A stretch of DNA of 43,878 bases from an uncultured beta proteobacterium. Lineage in GTDB: Bacteria; Pseudomonadota; Gammaproteobacteria; Burkholderiales; Burkholderiaceae. The stretch is from the NCBI GenBank assembly GCA_903944725.1, contig CAJASX010000105.1, positions 1-43,878 of the forward strand. Direction: 5' to 3'. A program made the position numbers and the translations under genes. Shown piece after piece: positions 8,524-19,133 of the stretch. Under the pieces are notes generated by a model, which was given only the letters and a program-made list of their open reading frames with translations, was not told where the DNA came from and did not search any database. Every line of letters starts with the position of its first letter. Position 1 is the stretch's first letter.

Positions 8524-9317
8524 AACTGAATAATGTTACTGCTCAACAAGGTTATGTTTGGATTCGCCAAGGCATCTGGCTTTTTAAACAAAACCCATTG
8601 GGCTTTTTAATGCTCGTGTTTTTGTATATTTTTTTAGTCCAGCTAGCTATTTTGATTCCGGTTGTAGGTGTTTTTGCAATTTTGCTGATTACCCCCTCCT
8701 TACAATTCGGCTTCATGACGGGTTGTCGCCAAACGATTCAAAAAATTCGTCTTTCGCCTTTAGTCTATTTGGTCGGCCTACGCTCTTCAGGACCCTTGGT
8801 ACGTAAACGCCTCTTACAGCTTGGCCTGATTCACACTAGCTTAATTTTGGTGTTGAGTTTTATCGCCAGCTTTTTTGTTGATGTTCAGGTACTCTTGCCG
8901 GCGCTCACTGGAGATAAACCTCTGGGCATCGAGATAATCAAGCAGATGTATGTCGTATTAGGTATTGTAGTGGCCCTATATATTCCAATTGGGATGCTGA
9001 TGTGGTTTTCACCAATTCTAGTGGGATGGGAAGATATGCCTGTAACGCAAGCACTTTTTTCAAGTTGGATTGCTTGCTGGCGTAATCGCAACGCATTTAT
9101 CATTTATCTGCTTATTTGGGGCACGCTTTTAGTGGCAGTTCCTTTGCTTCTCAGCACCGTGTTTGAGGCGCTCAATTTTAGCGAGGTGGGCTCGTTCGTG
9201 ATTGCCCCAATTTCTATGGCGTGCATGACAGTGCTATATTGCTCGGCTTTTGCAACTTGGAAAAATTGCTTTACCGATAGTGCGGCGACAAGTAACCCCG
9301 ATGAAATCAGCGACTAA
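8520..9317 (+). CDS. BPSS1780 family membrane protein
   Basis: Integral inner membrane protein of 265 residues with about six hydrophobic segments (for example LMLVFLYIFLVQLAILIPVV and FIIYLLIWGTLLVAVPLLL). The opening block, in which the protein reads QGYVWIRQGIWLFKQNPLGF, is characteristic of the BPSS1780 family, which is largely confined to betaproteobacteria and has no assigned function. Its start overlaps the thrB stop (ATGA), so it is the last gene of the DUF2782-thrB operon. It ends 40 bases before the convergent uvrD. I infer no activity. Confidence 0.8.
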   Translation: MKLNNVTAQQGYVWIRQGIWLFKQNPLGFLMLVFLYIFLVQLAILIPVVGVFAILLITPSLQFGFMTGCRQTIQKIRLSPLVYLVGLRSSGPLVRKRLLQLGLIHTSLILVLSFIASFFVDVQVLLPALTGDKPLGIEIIKQMYVVLGIVVALYIPIGMLMWFSPILVGWEDMPVTQALFSSWIACWRNRNAFIIYLLIWGTLLVAVPLLLSTVFEALNFSEVGSFVIAPISMACMTVLYCSAFATWKNCFTDSAATSNPDEISD

Positions 9318-9357
9318 ATGGACCCTACTTGATTAACTAAGCTAATTGCATAGCGCT

Positions 9358-11712
9358 TTAGTCGATGGCTGCTAGTTTAGCGATACTGAGTTGAAGCCAC
9401 TTCACACCATGTCGCTTAAAATTAATTTGAGCGCGCGCATCAACCTCAAGACCCTCGAGGGCGGTAATACGCCCCTCACCAAACTTCGTATGAAAAACCT
9501 GCTGGCCCACCCGAAATGGATAAATATCACGCGCTGGTGTAGCCATGCGGGGAATGTTGCTACTTAAAGCCCTATGCGCCAGTCTTGGCTTACGCGCACC
9601 AGGACTTTCCTCGTAATCAAAAACCTGACTGTCATCACTATCATGCGAATAAGTGCTCTGCCAGTTATTGCTCCCGCTACGCCCCCCGCCCCAGCGGGCA
9701 TCTTTCATTTTGGGAGTAAGCCATTTTAAGCACGCTTGCGGTAACTCTTCTAAAAAACGTGAAGGCATGTTGTAACGTACTTGACCATGTAGCATGCGTG
9801 ATTGGGTATGCGATAAATACAAGCGTTCTTTAGCGCGCGTAATCGCCACATACATGAGGCGTCGCTCTTCCTCTAAGCCATTATTTTCATTAATACTGTT
9901 TTCATGGGGAAATAAGCCCTCTTCAAGCCCAGTAATAAAAACCGCGGTAAATTCCAAACCTTTGGCAGAATGGACAGTCATGAGTTGAATGGCATCTTGC
10001 CCAGCTTGTGCTTGGTTGTCACCGGCCTCTAGAGAAGCATGCGCTAAGAAAGCAGCTAAAGGTGACATCTCTAAAGTGCCAGCATCATTTTCGCTAGGGG
10101 GTGAAGCGGCTTTCGCATTCTGCCCAAAACCCTCTTCGGCAATAAAGGCGGTGGCTGCATTAATTAATTCTTGTAAGTTTTCAACTCGATCTTGGCCTTC
10201 GCGTTCGCTTAAGTAGTGCTGAATTAGGCCGCTATGCTGAATCACAAACTCGACTGTTTCTGGCAAAGTATTGTGTCGGGTTGCTTCACGCATGTGATCG
10301 ACTAGGCGGACAAAGCCCCCCAAGGTAGCGCCAGCCTTGCCTTCGAGGGTGCTGGCTGCCGAGTACAAGGAGCATTGTTGTAATTGCGCCGCATCTTGTA
10401 GGGCCTCAATGCTTCTGGCCCCAATACCACGCGCGGGGAAATTAACCACACGAGAAAATGAGGTGTCGTCATTTGGGTTTTCAAGTAAGCGTAAATAAGC
10501 GAGCGCATGTTTAACTTCAGCGCGCTCAAAAAAACGTAAGCCGCCATAAACTCGGTAGGGCAAACCAGCAGAAAATAAATTATGTTCAATAATGCGCGAC
10601 TGCGCATTGCTGCGGTAAAGCAAAGCGATCTCGCTGCGACTCAAACCACCATTAATCAACCCTTTAATTTCGTCAATTAACCAAGCCGCCTCCATGCTAT
10701 CGCTCGCTGCTTCGTAAATACGTACTGGCTCCCCATGACCTGCATCAGTGCGTAAATTTTTGCCTAGGCGTGCGGTGTTATTGGCAATTAAGTGATTCGC
10801 GACATCTAAAATATTGCCGTGGGAGCGATAATTTTGCTCTAACTTCACCATGAATGGGTGAAATTGATTTTCATATAAACGCATATTTTCTACATCGGCA
10901 CCGCGAAACGCATAGATACTTTGGTCATCATCACCAACTGCAAAGACCGAACTTGCACTAGCGCTTGCGCGGCCGCCTTCATGACCAGAAAGCAGTTTTA
11001 ACCACGCATATTGCAAGGCATTGGTATCTTGAAACTCATCAATCAAAATATGACGAAAGCGCTCTTGATAATGAGTTCGAATCGGCTCGTGGTGCTGTAA
11101 TAATTCATAGCTACGTAATAGCAATTCGGCAAAATCAACCACCCCCTCACGTTGACATTGCTCATCATAGGCAGCGTAAAGCTCTGCCATCCGGTCTTGA
11201 AAGACGTCAGCTGAATGCAAATCTTTGGCCCGCATGCCACGCTCTTTCGCATGGGCAATGAAATATTGCAATTGCTTGGGTGGATATTTTTCATCATCGA
11301 CTTTAAGTCCCTTTAAAAGCCGCTTGATCGCTGACAATTGATCTTGGGTATCGAGTATTTGAAAGGTTGATGGCAAACCAGCATCGCGATGATGCGCGCG
11401 TAATAAACGGTTACATAGACCATGAAAAGTACCAATCCACATCCCGCGGGTGTTAATTGGTAAGATCGCAGCAAGGCGAATCATCATCTCTTTGGCTGCT
11501 TTATTAGTAAAAGTTACTGCGAGCACGCTAATGGGCGAAGCTTGACCCGTCTGAATTAGCCAAGCAATACGTGTGGTAAGCACGCGCGTCTTGCCGCTTC
11601 CAGCGCCAGCCAAGATTAATGCTGAGCGAGAACGGCCATTTGCATCGCTTGGCGGCAGTGTGACTGCTTCGCATTGTTCAGGATTAAGGTTGGCGAGCAA
11701 GTCAGAGTACAT
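9358..11712 (-). CDS. uvrD: UvrD/PcrA-type superfamily 1 DNA helicase
   Basis: 3'-5' DNA helicase for nucleotide excision and mismatch repair. Motifs in order: Q-motif LNPEQCEAV, Walker A GAGSGKTR near residue 36, motif Ia AVTFTNKAAKEM, Walker B IDEFQDTNALQY near residue 226, motif III GDDDQSIYAFRGA, motif IV LEQNYRS, motif V VHSAKGLEF and motif VI VAITRAKERLYLSH. The 784 residues include a C-terminal tail ending in a Tudor-like block (GQQVFHTKFGEGRI). The ATG at 11712 fits the conserved N-terminus. No Shine-Dalgarno is present; a TATAAT on this strand ends 7 bases before the ATG. Divergent from valS with 24 bases between the two starts. Confidence 0.95.
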   Translation of the reverse strand: MYSDLLANLNPEQCEAVTLPPSDANGRSRSALILAGAGSGKTRVLTTRIAWLIQTGQASPISVLAVTFTNKAAKEMMIRLAAILPINTRGMWIGTFHGLCNRLLRAHHRDAGLPSTFQILDTQDQLSAIKRLLKGLKVDDEKYPPKQLQYFIAHAKERGMRAKDLHSADVFQDRMAELYAAYDEQCQREGVVDFAELLLRSYELLQHHEPIRTHYQERFRHILIDEFQDTNALQYAWLKLLSGHEGGRASASASSVFAVGDDDQSIYAFRGADVENMRLYENQFHPFMVKLEQNYRSHGNILDVANHLIANNTARLGKNLRTDAGHGEPVRIYEAASDSMEAAWLIDEIKGLINGGLSRSEIALLYRSNAQSRIIEHNLFSAGLPYRVYGGLRFFERAEVKHALAYLRLLENPNDDTSFSRVVNFPARGIGARSIEALQDAAQLQQCSLYSAASTLEGKAGATLGGFVRLVDHMREATRHNTLPETVEFVIQHSGLIQHYLSEREGQDRVENLQELINAATAFIAEEGFGQNAKAASPPSENDAGTLEMSPLAAFLAHASLEAGDNQAQAGQDAIQLMTVHSAKGLEFTAVFITGLEEGLFPHENSINENNGLEEERRLMYVAITRAKERLYLSHTQSRMLHGQVRYNMPSRFLEELPQACLKWLTPKMKDARWGGGRSGSNNWQSTYSHDSDDSQVFDYEESPGARKPRLAHRALSSNIPRMATPARDIYPFRVGQQVFHTKFGEGRITALEGLEVDARAQINFKRHGVKWLQLSIAKLAAID

Positions 11713-11718
11713 TAGCCC

Positions 11719-11728
11719 AATTATAATT
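11719..11728. promoter_or_regulatory. Palindromic -10 element shared by uvrD and valS
   Basis: AATTATAATT is a perfect 10-bp palindrome in the 24-base gap between uvrD and valS. It contains TATAAT on plus (11722-11727) and on minus (11725-11720). On plus, the expected transcription start is about 11734, 3 bases before the valS ATG. On minus it is about 11713, 1 base before the uvrD ATG. The -35 sequences are weak on both sides (AAGTCA on plus). Confidence 0.65.
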
Positions 11729-11736
11729 TGCCTCTT

Positions 11737-14640
11737 ATGCCAAACCCTTTAAATCCCCCTGCTTCAAGCTCCATCAACCCTATCACCGATTTAGAGTTGG
11801 CTAAATCATACGAACCTGCCCCAATTGAAGCCTACTGGGCCCCTGAATGGGAGCGCCGCGGCATTGCCCATACCACCCTTGACGACAGTAAGGCCAACTT
11901 TAGCATCCAATTACCCCCTCCTAATGTCACTGGCACCTTACATATGGGGCATGCGTTTAACCAAACGATGATGGACAGCCTGATTCGCCATGCCCGTATG
12001 CAAGGTTTTAATACACTCTGGTTACCGGGCACAGATCATGCCGGCATTGCCACACAAATTGTGGTTGAGCGGCAACTAGATGCCCAAAAAATATCCCGTC
12101 ACGATCTTGGTCGGGAGGCCTTTCTAAAAAAAGTTTGGGAATGGAAAGATGCTTCGGGCTCAAGTATTACCCGCCAAATTCGTCGACTAGGTGCATCCAT
12201 TGATTGGGCGCGTGAGTATTTCACCATGGACGAAAAAATGTCGGCAGCCGTGGTCGAAGTCTTTGTTCGCCTACATGAGCAAGGTTTAATTTATCGTGGC
12301 AAACGTTTAGTCAATTGGGATCCTGTCCTCGGTACCGCCGTTTCCGATTTAGAAGTTGTGAGCGAAGAAGAGGCTGGCAGTCTGTGGCATATTCGCTATC
12401 CATTAAGCGATGGTTCGGATGAATTAATCGTCGCTACTACGCGGCCAGAAACTTTATTGGGCGACGTTGCGGTCATGGTGAACCCAGAAGATACACGCTA
12501 CCGCCACCTTATTGGGCGCATGGTGAATTTACCCTTGTGTAACAAAACCATTCCCATCATTGCCGATAGCTATGTTGATCCTGCCTTTGGTACTGGTGTC
12601 GTCAAAGTAACGCCTGCCCACGACTTCAATGACTACGCGGTTGCCCAACGCCATCAATTACCCCTTATTACCATTTTGACCCTCGATGCCAAGATCAATG
12701 AGAATGCCCCGAAAATATATCAAGGCATGGATCGCTTTGTCGCTCGTGCACAGATCATTGCCGACCTTGAGGCCGCAGGACTGATGGCGGAGGTGAAACC
12801 ACATACCTTAATGGTGCCCCGCGGTGACCGTACCCAAACCATTATTGAGCCCATGCTTACCGACCAATGGTTTGTCGCTGTCTCTCAACCGAGTGCTGAT
12901 AACTTGTATCAACCCGGTGCGTCAATGGCCAGTGCTGCTCTGCATGCAGTCAAGAGCGGGGCGATTGAGTTGGTGCCTGAAAATTGGGTTAGCACTTATA
13001 CCCAGTGGCTCGAAAATATTCAAGATTGGTGCATCTCTAGGCAACTGTGGTGGGGGCACCAAATTCCTGCTTGGTACGGCACTGAAGGGCAAATATTTGT
13101 GGCCCGCAATGCTGCAGATGCGCAAACCAAAGCTAGTGCAGCTGGTTACACCGGACCACTGCAGCGCGACCCTGATGTCCTCGATACCTGGTTTAGTTCG
13201 GCGCTGGTGCCCTTCAGTTCATTAGGTTGGCCGCAAGCAACTGCAGAGCTTAAACACTTTTTACCTTCCTCGGTATTAGTCACCGGCTTTGACATTATTT
13301 TCTTTTGGGTAGCGCGTATGGTGATGATGACCTGCCACTTTACTGGGCAAGTACCTTTTCATACAGTCTATGTGCATGGCTTGATACGAGATGCTGAAGG
13401 CCAAAAAATGAGTAAGTCAAAAGGCAATACCTTAGACCCAATTGACCTCATCGATGGTATTGAATTAGCTCAGCTCGTAGACAAGCGCACTGCTGGCCTG
13501 ATGAATCCAAAACAAGCGACAAGCATCACTAAAAAAACCAATAAAGAATTTCCCGATGGCATTCCTGCTTTTGGTACTGACGCCTTACGTTTTACCTTTG
13601 CCTCCCTAGCATCACTAGGGCGTAATATTAATTTTGATCAAAAACGCTGCGAAGGCTATCGTAATTTTTGTAACAAACTCTGGAATGCCAGTCGCTTTGT
13701 CTTAATGAACTGCCCTGGTGATGATGCAGCTAATGGCTTTGCGCCCTGTGACAATCAATGCGGTCCCGATGGTTATCTTGATTTTTCACCAGCCGACCGT
13801 TGGATTGTTTCGCTACTGCAAACCACCGAGGCAGAAGTCGCCAAAGGTTTCGCGATGTATCGCTTTGATAATGTGGCCAGCGCGATTTATCAATTTGTCT
13901 GGGATGAATATTGTGATTGGTATGTAGAGCTTGCAAAAGTTCAGCTACAAAATGGTACGCTTGCCCAACAACGCGCTACCCGCCGTACGCTCTTACGAGT
14001 ACTTGAGACGATCTTGCGTTTAGCGCACCCGCTCATTCCATTTATTACCGAAACCCTCTGGCAAACGGTTGCTCCTAAGGCTGGCAAAGAACTTAGTCAG
14101 CAAGCAAGCCAGTCAATTGCTTTGCAGTCCTATCCCATCAGTCAACCTGAAAAAATTGATCCCGTAAGTGAGGCGTGGATGACGCAAATTAAGGCTATTA
14201 CTGATGCCTGCCGCAATCTGCGCGGTGAAATGCAAATTTCCCCAGCGCAAAAGGTGCCCTTGTGGATTTGTGGTTCGTCCGTTTTTTTAACTCAAGCCAG
14301 CCCCTATTTAACGGCCCTCGCCAAATTATCAGAAGTGCGCATCTTTGCCGACGAGGCTAGCCTCGAACGCGAAGGTGCGGGCGCGCCCATGGCTTTAGTG
14401 GGCGAGATTAAATTGCTACTTAAAATTGAAGTAGATTTGGCGGCAGAGCAAATACGCATTAGCAAAGAATTAGTGCGAATTGCCAATGAAATTGATAAAT
14501 GTCGCCAAAAATTGAATAATGAAAGCTTTGTTGCACGTGCGCCAGACGAGGTGGTCGCGCAAGAAAAACAGCGTCTGGCAGGCTTTGAGCTTAACCACGA
14601 AAAATTAGCTGCCCAACTACAACGTTTAAAATCGTCTTAA
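11737..14640 (+). CDS. valS: Valyl-tRNA synthetase
   Basis: Class I aminoacyl-tRNA synthetase charging tRNA-Val, 967 residues (E. coli 951). It shows [15 protein letters not shown] (HIGH motif), the editing domain with [20 protein letters not shown], and the KMSKS loop QKMSKSKGN. The C-terminal 65 residues form the family's tRNA-binding coiled coil. A TTG at 11728 would add three residues, but it has no Shine-Dalgarno and overlaps the -10 element, so I take the ATG at 11737. The first 21 or so residues (Pro, Ser, Asn rich) precede the conserved start [14 protein letters not shown]. No Shine-Dalgarno; TATAAT ends 9 bases upstream. galU follows after 22 bases. Confidence 0.97.
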   Translation: MPNPLNPPASSSINPITDLELAKSYEPAPIEAYWAPEWERRGIAHTTLDDSKANFSIQLPPPNVTGTLHMGHAFNQTMMDSLIRHARMQGFNTLWLPGTDHAGIATQIVVERQLDAQKISRHDLGREAFLKKVWEWKDASGSSITRQIRRLGASIDWAREYFTMDEKMSAAVVEVFVRLHEQGLIYRGKRLVNWDPVLGTAVSDLEVVSEEEAGSLWHIRYPLSDGSDELIVATTRPETLLGDVAVMVNPEDTRYRHLIGRMVNLPLCNKTIPIIADSYVDPAFGTGVVKVTPAHDFNDYAVAQRHQLPLITILTLDAKINENAPKIYQGMDRFVARAQIIADLEAAGLMAEVKPHTLMVPRGDRTQTIIEPMLTDQWFVAVSQPSADNLYQPGASMASAALHAVKSGAIELVPENWVSTYTQWLENIQDWCISRQLWWGHQIPAWYGTEGQIFVARNAADAQTKASAAGYTGPLQRDPDVLDTWFSSALVPFSSLGWPQATAELKHFLPSSVLVTGFDIIFFWVARMVMMTCHFTGQVPFHTVYVHGLIRDAEGQKMSKSKGNTLDPIDLIDGIELAQLVDKRTAGLMNPKQATSITKKTNKEFPDGIPAFGTDALRFTFASLASLGRNINFDQKRCEGYRNFCNKLWNASRFVLMNCPGDDAANGFAPCDNQCGPDGYLDFSPADRWIVSLLQTTEAEVAKGFAMYRFDNVASAIYQFVWDEYCDWYVELAKVQLQNGTLAQQRATRRTLLRVLETILRLAHPLIPFITETLWQTVAPKAGKELSQQASQSIALQSYPISQPEKIDPVSEAWMTQIKAITDACRNLRGEMQISPAQKVPLWICGSSVFLTQASPYLTALAKLSEVRIFADEASLEREGAGAPMALVGEIKLLLKIEVDLAAEQIRISKELVRIANEIDKCRQKLNNESFVARAPDEVVAQEKQRLAGFELNHEKLAAQLQRLKSS

Positions 14641-14662
14641 ATCCTTTTAAGAATCGAACTTT

Positions 14663-15541
14663 ATGAGTAATGCCAAGTTAAAAACCGTTAGCAAAGCAGT
14701 ATTTCCAGTTGCCGGCTTAGGCACGCGGTTTTTGCCTGCCACTAAGGCCAGTCCTAAAGAAATGCTCAATATTGTCGATAAGCCGCTGATTCAATACGCC
14801 GTTGAAGAAGCTATTGCTGCCGGTATTACCGAAATGATTTTTGTCACAGGACGAAGTAAGCGCGCCATTGAAGACCACTTCGATAAGGCCTATGAGCTTG
14901 AGGCTGAGCTTGAGGCTAAAAATAAAACGGCTTTACTCGAAATTGTGCGTAATGTGAAGCCCAGCCATGTTGATTGTGTTTATGTGCGTCAACCTGAAGC
15001 CTTAGGCTTAGGTCACGCGGTACTTTGCGCTGAAAAATTAGTGCGCGATGAGCCCTTTGCTGTCATCTTGGCGGACGATTTGCTGGTTGGCGATCCAGCA
15101 GTATTAACACAAATGTTAAAAGTGCATGACCAATATCAGGGCTCTGTTTTGGCGGTAGAAAAAATTAATCCTGCACAAAGTAGTTCTTATGGCATTGTGG
15201 CTGGCACTCTTACCGCCTCTGGAGTACATCGCTTAACGGGCATTGTCGAAAAGCCGTTGCCGCAAGATGCGCCGTCAAATTTGGCCGTAGTAGGCCGTTA
15301 TGTACTTTCTTCCAATATTTTTAATTACATTCGTAATCTTCAACCAGGGGCTGGAGGCGAATTACAACTCACCGATGCGATTGCTTCCTTATTAAAAGCA
15401 GAACCAGTGTATGCCTATGAGTATCAAGGAGTTCGTTACGACTGCGGTAGTAAATTAGGTTATCTCAAGGCAACGGTTGATTTTGCTCTACGCCATCCTG
15501 AAGTCAGCAGTGATTTTGCGGCGTTCTTAAAACAACGCTAA
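14663..15541 (+). CDS. galU: UTP-glucose-1-phosphate uridylyltransferase
   Basis: Makes UDP-glucose from UTP and glucose 1-phosphate for surface polysaccharide synthesis. The 292-residue protein shows the nucleotide-binding signature [22 protein letters not shown] at its start, the motif [12 protein letters not shown] and the late [21 protein letters not shown]. Length matches the bacterial GalU family. The ATG follows the valS stop by 22 bases with only a weak AAGAA upstream, so it is probably read through from valS. It ends convergently with the TusA-like gene, 42 bases apart, without an obvious terminator. I see no other UDP-sugar gene in the window. Confidence 0.95.
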   Translation: MSNAKLKTVSKAVFPVAGLGTRFLPATKASPKEMLNIVDKPLIQYAVEEAIAAGITEMIFVTGRSKRAIEDHFDKAYELEAELEAKNKTALLEIVRNVKPSHVDCVYVRQPEALGLGHAVLCAEKLVRDEPFAVILADDLLVGDPAVLTQMLKVHDQYQGSVLAVEKINPAQSSSYGIVAGTLTASGVHRLTGIVEKPLPQDAPSNLAVVGRYVLSSNIFNYIRNLQPGAGGELQLTDAIASLLKAEPVYAYEYQGVRYDCGSKLGYLKATVDFALRHPEVSSDFAAFLKQR

Positions 15542-15583
15542 GTTCACACTGGGCTTCTCGCTTAGCCTCGACTGGCAAATACT

Positions 15584-15859
15584 TTAGCGGCGCTTGAGGT
15601 AAAAAACAAAGGTATCGTTTACTATCTCAGTAGCAATCAATTGGTTGCCAGTTTGTTTGGCAAAAGCTGGGAAATCGTGTTTTGCTCCGGCATCGGTGGC
15701 GGTAATTTTAAGAATTTCGCCCGACTGCATATCGGCCAAAGCTTTTTTAGTGCGTAAGATGGGTAATGGGCAATTCATCCCAATGGCATCAACTTCACGA
15801 TTTGCAATCGGCAATTCGTTGACGGCTAGCTCATTAAAAGTCTCTTGGTTCTCGTTCAT
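15584..15859 (-). CDS. TusA-family sulfurtransferase
   Basis: Small sulfur-carrier protein of 91 residues with the TusA fold. The key motif is NCPLPILRTKKAL, where the cysteine of CPxP carries the persulfide; the end, DTFVFYLKRR, is the family's last strand. The first 26 residues (MNENQETFNELAV...) are an acidic extension before the usual domain start. The start lies 5 bases after the alaS stop, so it is read from the alaS transcript. It may supply sulfur for tRNA thiolation or other sulfur transfer; TusBCD partners are not in the window. An internal ATG just before NCPLP would remove the N-terminal strand of the domain, so I keep the longer form. Confidence 0.88.
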   Translation of the reverse strand: MNENQETFNELAVNELPIANREVDAIGMNCPLPILRTKKALADMQSGEILKITATDAGAKHDFPAFAKQTGNQLIATEIVNDTFVFYLKRR

Positions 15860-15864
15860 ACTGT

Positions 15865-18510
15865 TTAACTCGCAGATTTTTCTGCAGTTCTCTCTCTAAT
15901 CCATTGTTCTACACTGGCCAAGGCGGCGGGTACGGCGCTTGGCATTGTACCCCCAGCCATTGCCATTTCGGCTTTACCCCCGCCCTTACCCCCAACCTGC
16001 TGTGCCACAAAATTGACTAAATCGCCTGCTTTGATCTGGCTTATTGCATCTGCTGTTACCCCCGCGATCAGGTTCACTTTATCTCCTTGCACAGAGGCTA
16101 AAACGATCACCGCAGTTTTCAGTTTGACTTTTAAAGCGTCTAAGGTTTCACGCAATACCTGCGAATCAGCCCCATCAAGACGAAGCGCCAACACCATTAA
16201 GCCATTTACCTCTAGTGCCTGTGCGGCAAGTTCATCGCCCTGACTAGCGGCCAATTTTGAGTTCACTCGCTCCAGCTCGCGCTCAGTTTGACGCAAAGTA
16301 TCTTGCAGCTGCGTAACGCGAGTTGCAAGCTCTTGCGGATTACTTTTTAATACCTGCGCTACCGCATTTAACTTATCTTCTAAATCTTGTAAAAAATATA
16401 AGGCGTTATTTCCAGTGACCGCCTCTACCCTACGAATACCAGCGGCTACTCCAGACTCTGAGGTTACCTTTAAGCTACCAATGTCTCCAGTGCGACTGAC
16501 ATGGGTACCCCCGCACAGTTCTTTGGAGGTACCAATTTTTAAAACCCGTACTTCGGCGCCATATTTTTCACCAAAAAGCATCATCGCCCCGGTTTTTTGG
16601 GCATCTTCGAGTGACATCACTTGGGCTGAGGTTGCAGTGTTAGCAAGAATTTCTCGATTCACGAGTATTTCAATTTGCCTTAACTGGGCTGGGCTAACAG
16701 GGGCATTGTGAGTAAAGTCAAAGCGGGTTTTACCAGCATCGACCAAAGAACCTTTTTGCATTACATGATCGCCTAAGACTTCACGCAATGCTTTGTGTAG
16801 CAAATGGGTGGCGCTATGATTACGCATGGTATCTTGGCGATGCGTGATATCAACCATAGCCTTTACTGTATCGCCAACGTGCAGTTGCCCCTCAAGTACT
16901 TCACCTTGATGCCCATATACATTAGCCTGAATCTTAAAAGTATCGTCAACTTTAAAATGGGAACGCTCATTACGTAACTCACCACGATCGCCAACTTGCC
17001 CCCCCGACTCGGCATAAAAAGGGGTGTGATCTAGCGCCACCACTGCATTATCACCAGCAACGACAGACTGTACCGCCACGCCATCAAGATACAGCGCAGT
17101 AATGGTGTTGCTATCACGTTGCAGTTGCTCGTACCCATGAAATTCGGTTGGCTTACCAGCGTATGTCAAGCCTTGGGTCATTTTAAATTGCCCTGCCGCA
17201 CGTGCTTGATTGCGTTGCGCCTGCATGGCCAACTCGAAATCAGCAACATCGACAGTGATGCTCCGCTCTCGACAAATATCGGCAGTTAAATCTAAGGGAA
17301 AGCCAAAGGTATCGTGCAAGCGAAAGGCGGTTTCACCATCTATATTAGCGGCATTGCTTGCTAACGCCGCCTCTAAAATTTCCATGCCATTGGCGATGGT
17401 TTGAAAAAAACGTTCTTCTTCTTGCTTGAGAACATCACTGACTTTGTCTTGTGCATGACGCAACTCAGGGTAAGCATCGCCCATTTCAACGACTAATGCC
17501 GGTACCAGCTGATATAAAAATGGCCGCCGCGCACCTAATTTAAAGCCATGTCGAATTGCCCGTCGGGCAATGCGTCGCAAGACATACCCGCGCCCTGCAT
17601 TACCTGGAATCACGCCATCGACAATCACAAAACTACAAGCGCGAATATGATCGGCAATGACTTTAAGCGAAGGGCTATTGGCATCGCAATTTTGACCGCC
17701 AGCACCATCGACTGCAGCTTTGGCAGCTTGCAATAAATTTACAAATAAATCAATTTCATAATTGGAATGGACTTTCTGCAATACCGCTGCAATTCGTTCC
17801 AAACCCATACCCGTATCAACACTTGGCTTAGGTAAGAGGTGCATATTACCCGCTTCATCGCGATTAAATTGCATAAAGACATTATTCCAAATCTCAATAA
17901 AGCGGTCGCCATTTTCATCTGGGCTTCCAGGAGGACCGCCAGGAATATGAGCACCGTGATCATAAAAAATTTCTGTGCACGGACCGCACGGACCGGTATC
18001 CCCCATCATCCAAAAATTATCGGATGCATACCGCGCACCCTTGTTATCGCCAATACGGATAATGCGCTCAGCAGGTACGCCGATTTGTTGATGCCAAATA
18101 TCGTAGGCCTCTTGATCTTCTGCATAAACCGTAATTAACAGTTTCTCTTTCGGCAATTTAAATACTTCAGTTAATAATTCCCAGGCAAATTGAATTGCAT
18201 CTTGCTTAAAGTAATCGCCAAAAGAAAAGTTGCCGAGCATCTCGAAAAAGGTATGGTGCCGAGCGGTATAGCCTACATTATCTAAATCGTTGTGCTTACC
18301 CCCCGCCCTAATACACTTTTGCGCGGTGCTTGCTCGACTATAAGGGCGTTGATCAAAGCCTAAGAAAACATCCTTAAATTGATTCATGCCTGCATTAGTA
18401 AATAGTAGGGTGGGGTCATCCCCAGGAACCACAGGACTAGAGGGAACGATTTGATGTCCTTTGCTGGCAAAGAAATCAAGGTAAGCTTGGCGAATTTGGG
18501 AGACTTTCAT
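15865..18510 (-). CDS. alaS: Alanyl-tRNA synthetase
   Basis: Class II aminoacyl-tRNA synthetase charging tRNA-Ala, with editing. 881 residues (E. coli 876). It begins [25 protein letters not shown]; class II motif regions include [17 protein letters not shown] and [12 protein letters not shown]. The editing domain has the zinc-binding [11 protein letters not shown] and [14 protein letters not shown] coiled coil and the C-terminal DHHA1 domain with [15 protein letters not shown] close the protein. No Shine-Dalgarno precedes the ATG; instead a well-formed promoter (TTGCCC, 17 bases, TGC-GATAAT) ends 7 bases upstream. The TusA-like gene follows after 5 bases. Divergent from tctBA. Confidence 0.97.
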   Translation of the reverse strand: MKVSQIRQAYLDFFASKGHQIVPSSPVVPGDDPTLLFTNAGMNQFKDVFLGFDQRPYSRASTAQKCIRAGGKHNDLDNVGYTARHHTFFEMLGNFSFGDYFKQDAIQFAWELLTEVFKLPKEKLLITVYAEDQEAYDIWHQQIGVPAERIIRIGDNKGARYASDNFWMMGDTGPCGPCTEIFYDHGAHIPGGPPGSPDENGDRFIEIWNNVFMQFNRDEAGNMHLLPKPSVDTGMGLERIAAVLQKVHSNYEIDLFVNLLQAAKAAVDGAGGQNCDANSPSLKVIADHIRACSFVIVDGVIPGNAGRGYVLRRIARRAIRHGFKLGARRPFLYQLVPALVVEMGDAYPELRHAQDKVSDVLKQEEERFFQTIANGMEILEAALASNAANIDGETAFRLHDTFGFPLDLTADICRERSITVDVADFELAMQAQRNQARAAGQFKMTQGLTYAGKPTEFHGYEQLQRDSNTITALYLDGVAVQSVVAGDNAVVALDHTPFYAESGGQVGDRGELRNERSHFKVDDTFKIQANVYGHQGEVLEGQLHVGDTVKAMVDITHRQDTMRNHSATHLLHKALREVLGDHVMQKGSLVDAGKTRFDFTHNAPVSPAQLRQIEILVNREILANTATSAQVMSLEDAQKTGAMMLFGEKYGAEVRVLKIGTSKELCGGTHVSRTGDIGSLKVTSESGVAAGIRRVEAVTGNNALYFLQDLEDKLNAVAQVLKSNPQELATRVTQLQDTLRQTERELERVNSKLAASQGDELAAQALEVNGLMVLALRLDGADSQVLRETLDALKVKLKTAVIVLASVQGDKVNLIAGVTADAISQIKAGDLVNFVAQQVGGKGGGKAEMAMAGGTMPSAVPAALASVEQWIRERTAEKSAS

Positions 18511-18517
18511 AACAATA

Positions 18518-18546
18518 ATTATCGCATTGGCAATAAATTAGGGCAA
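18518..18546 (-). promoter_or_regulatory. alaS promoter (leaderless)
   Basis: Read on minus: -35 TTGCCC (18546-18541), 17-base spacer, extended -10 TGC-GATAAT (hexamer 18523-18518), then 7 bases to the ATG at 18510. The expected start of transcription is at 18511, one base before the ATG. Five of six bases match the -10 consensus, the TGn extension is present and spacing is ideal, making this the best-formed case in the window. Confidence 0.7.
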
Positions 18547-18560
18547 ACCCTAGATTTTTT
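18539..18560 (+). terminator. Terminator-like hairpin upstream of tctB
   Basis: TAGGG-CAAA-CCCTA followed by GA and six T residues, oriented for plus-strand transcription. No plus-strand gene ends before it; it lies just behind the alaS promoter and about 90 bases before tctB. It overlaps the alaS -35. It may stop divergent transcription from the alaS promoter or act as an attenuator for tctBA. The stem is only 5 bp, so strength is uncertain. Confidence 0.45.
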
Positions 18561-18648
18561 GACTAGCAAGGGCTATCAGCCTAGCTTACAATCGCTCATC
18601 AATATTAAAAAATGGTCCCTCAATAAATAGACCAACTTGGAGCACACT

Positions 18649-19110
18649 TTGAAAATACGCAATCAACAAGATTTTGCCGCAGGCTTTATGTATATCGTGG
18701 TTGGCTTATTTTTTGCTAGCATAGCAAGAAACTATCAAATGGGTACAGCTGCAAAAATGGGGCCAGGCTATTTTCCTTTTTGGCTAGGCATGTTCTTAGC
18801 CTTAATCGGCCTAGTTGTTTTGCTGAGTGCCACAACCAAAAAAGCGACCGAAGTCAAACTAAAAAAGTGGGATCTAAAAAGTGTCATTTGGATCACGGGT
18901 GCAGTAGTTCTTTATGGCGTACTGTTAAGCACCATGGGATTTTTTGTGGCCCTTATCACTTTAGTCTTTGTTGCGGCCTCAGCCAGCCATGAATTTAAGT
19001 GGAAAGGTACAGTAATCAATGCGGTCGTTCTGCTGGTATTTACGTATCTCGCTTTCGTAGTTGGGCTCAAGCTACAGTTTCCGCTGTGGCCTTTCTTCCT
19101 TAATAAGTAA
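18649..19110 (+). CDS. tctB: Tripartite tricarboxylate transporter, TctB small membrane subunit
   Basis: Small membrane subunit of a TctCBA-type secondary transporter for carboxylates. The 153-residue protein has four hydrophobic segments (FMYIVVGLFFASIA, YFPFWLGMFLALIGLVVLL, SVIWITGAVVLYGVLL, TVINAVVLLVFTYLAFVVGL) and the family mark MGPGYFPFWLG. I choose the TTG at 18649 because GGAG lies 6 bases upstream; a TTG at 18637 in the same frame lacks a site. tctA follows after 23 bases. A TACAAT at 18587-18592 could be its -10, although TTGACT lies 22 bases upstream, too far for a standard spacer. Confidence 0.9.
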   Translation: MKIRNQQDFAAGFMYIVVGLFFASIARNYQMGTAAKMGPGYFPFWLGMFLALIGLVVLLSATTKKATEVKLKKWDLKSVIWITGAVVLYGVLLSTMGFFVALITLVFVAASASHEFKWKGTVINAVVLLVFTYLAFVVGLKLQFPLWPFFLNK

Positions 19111-19133
19111 TCGCTAAAGCCTAGGACACTAAT

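Noticed and set aside
9318-9357. Terminator between BPSS1780 and uvrD.
   Set aside because: CTAAGC and GCTTTAG could pair only with a bulge, and there is no T-tract.
9989-10216. Open frames antisense to uvrD, alaS, clpA and other long genes as extra proteins.
   Set aside because: They lie opposite conserved genes, lack Shine-Dalgarno sites and show no family features; they follow from codon use on the other strand.
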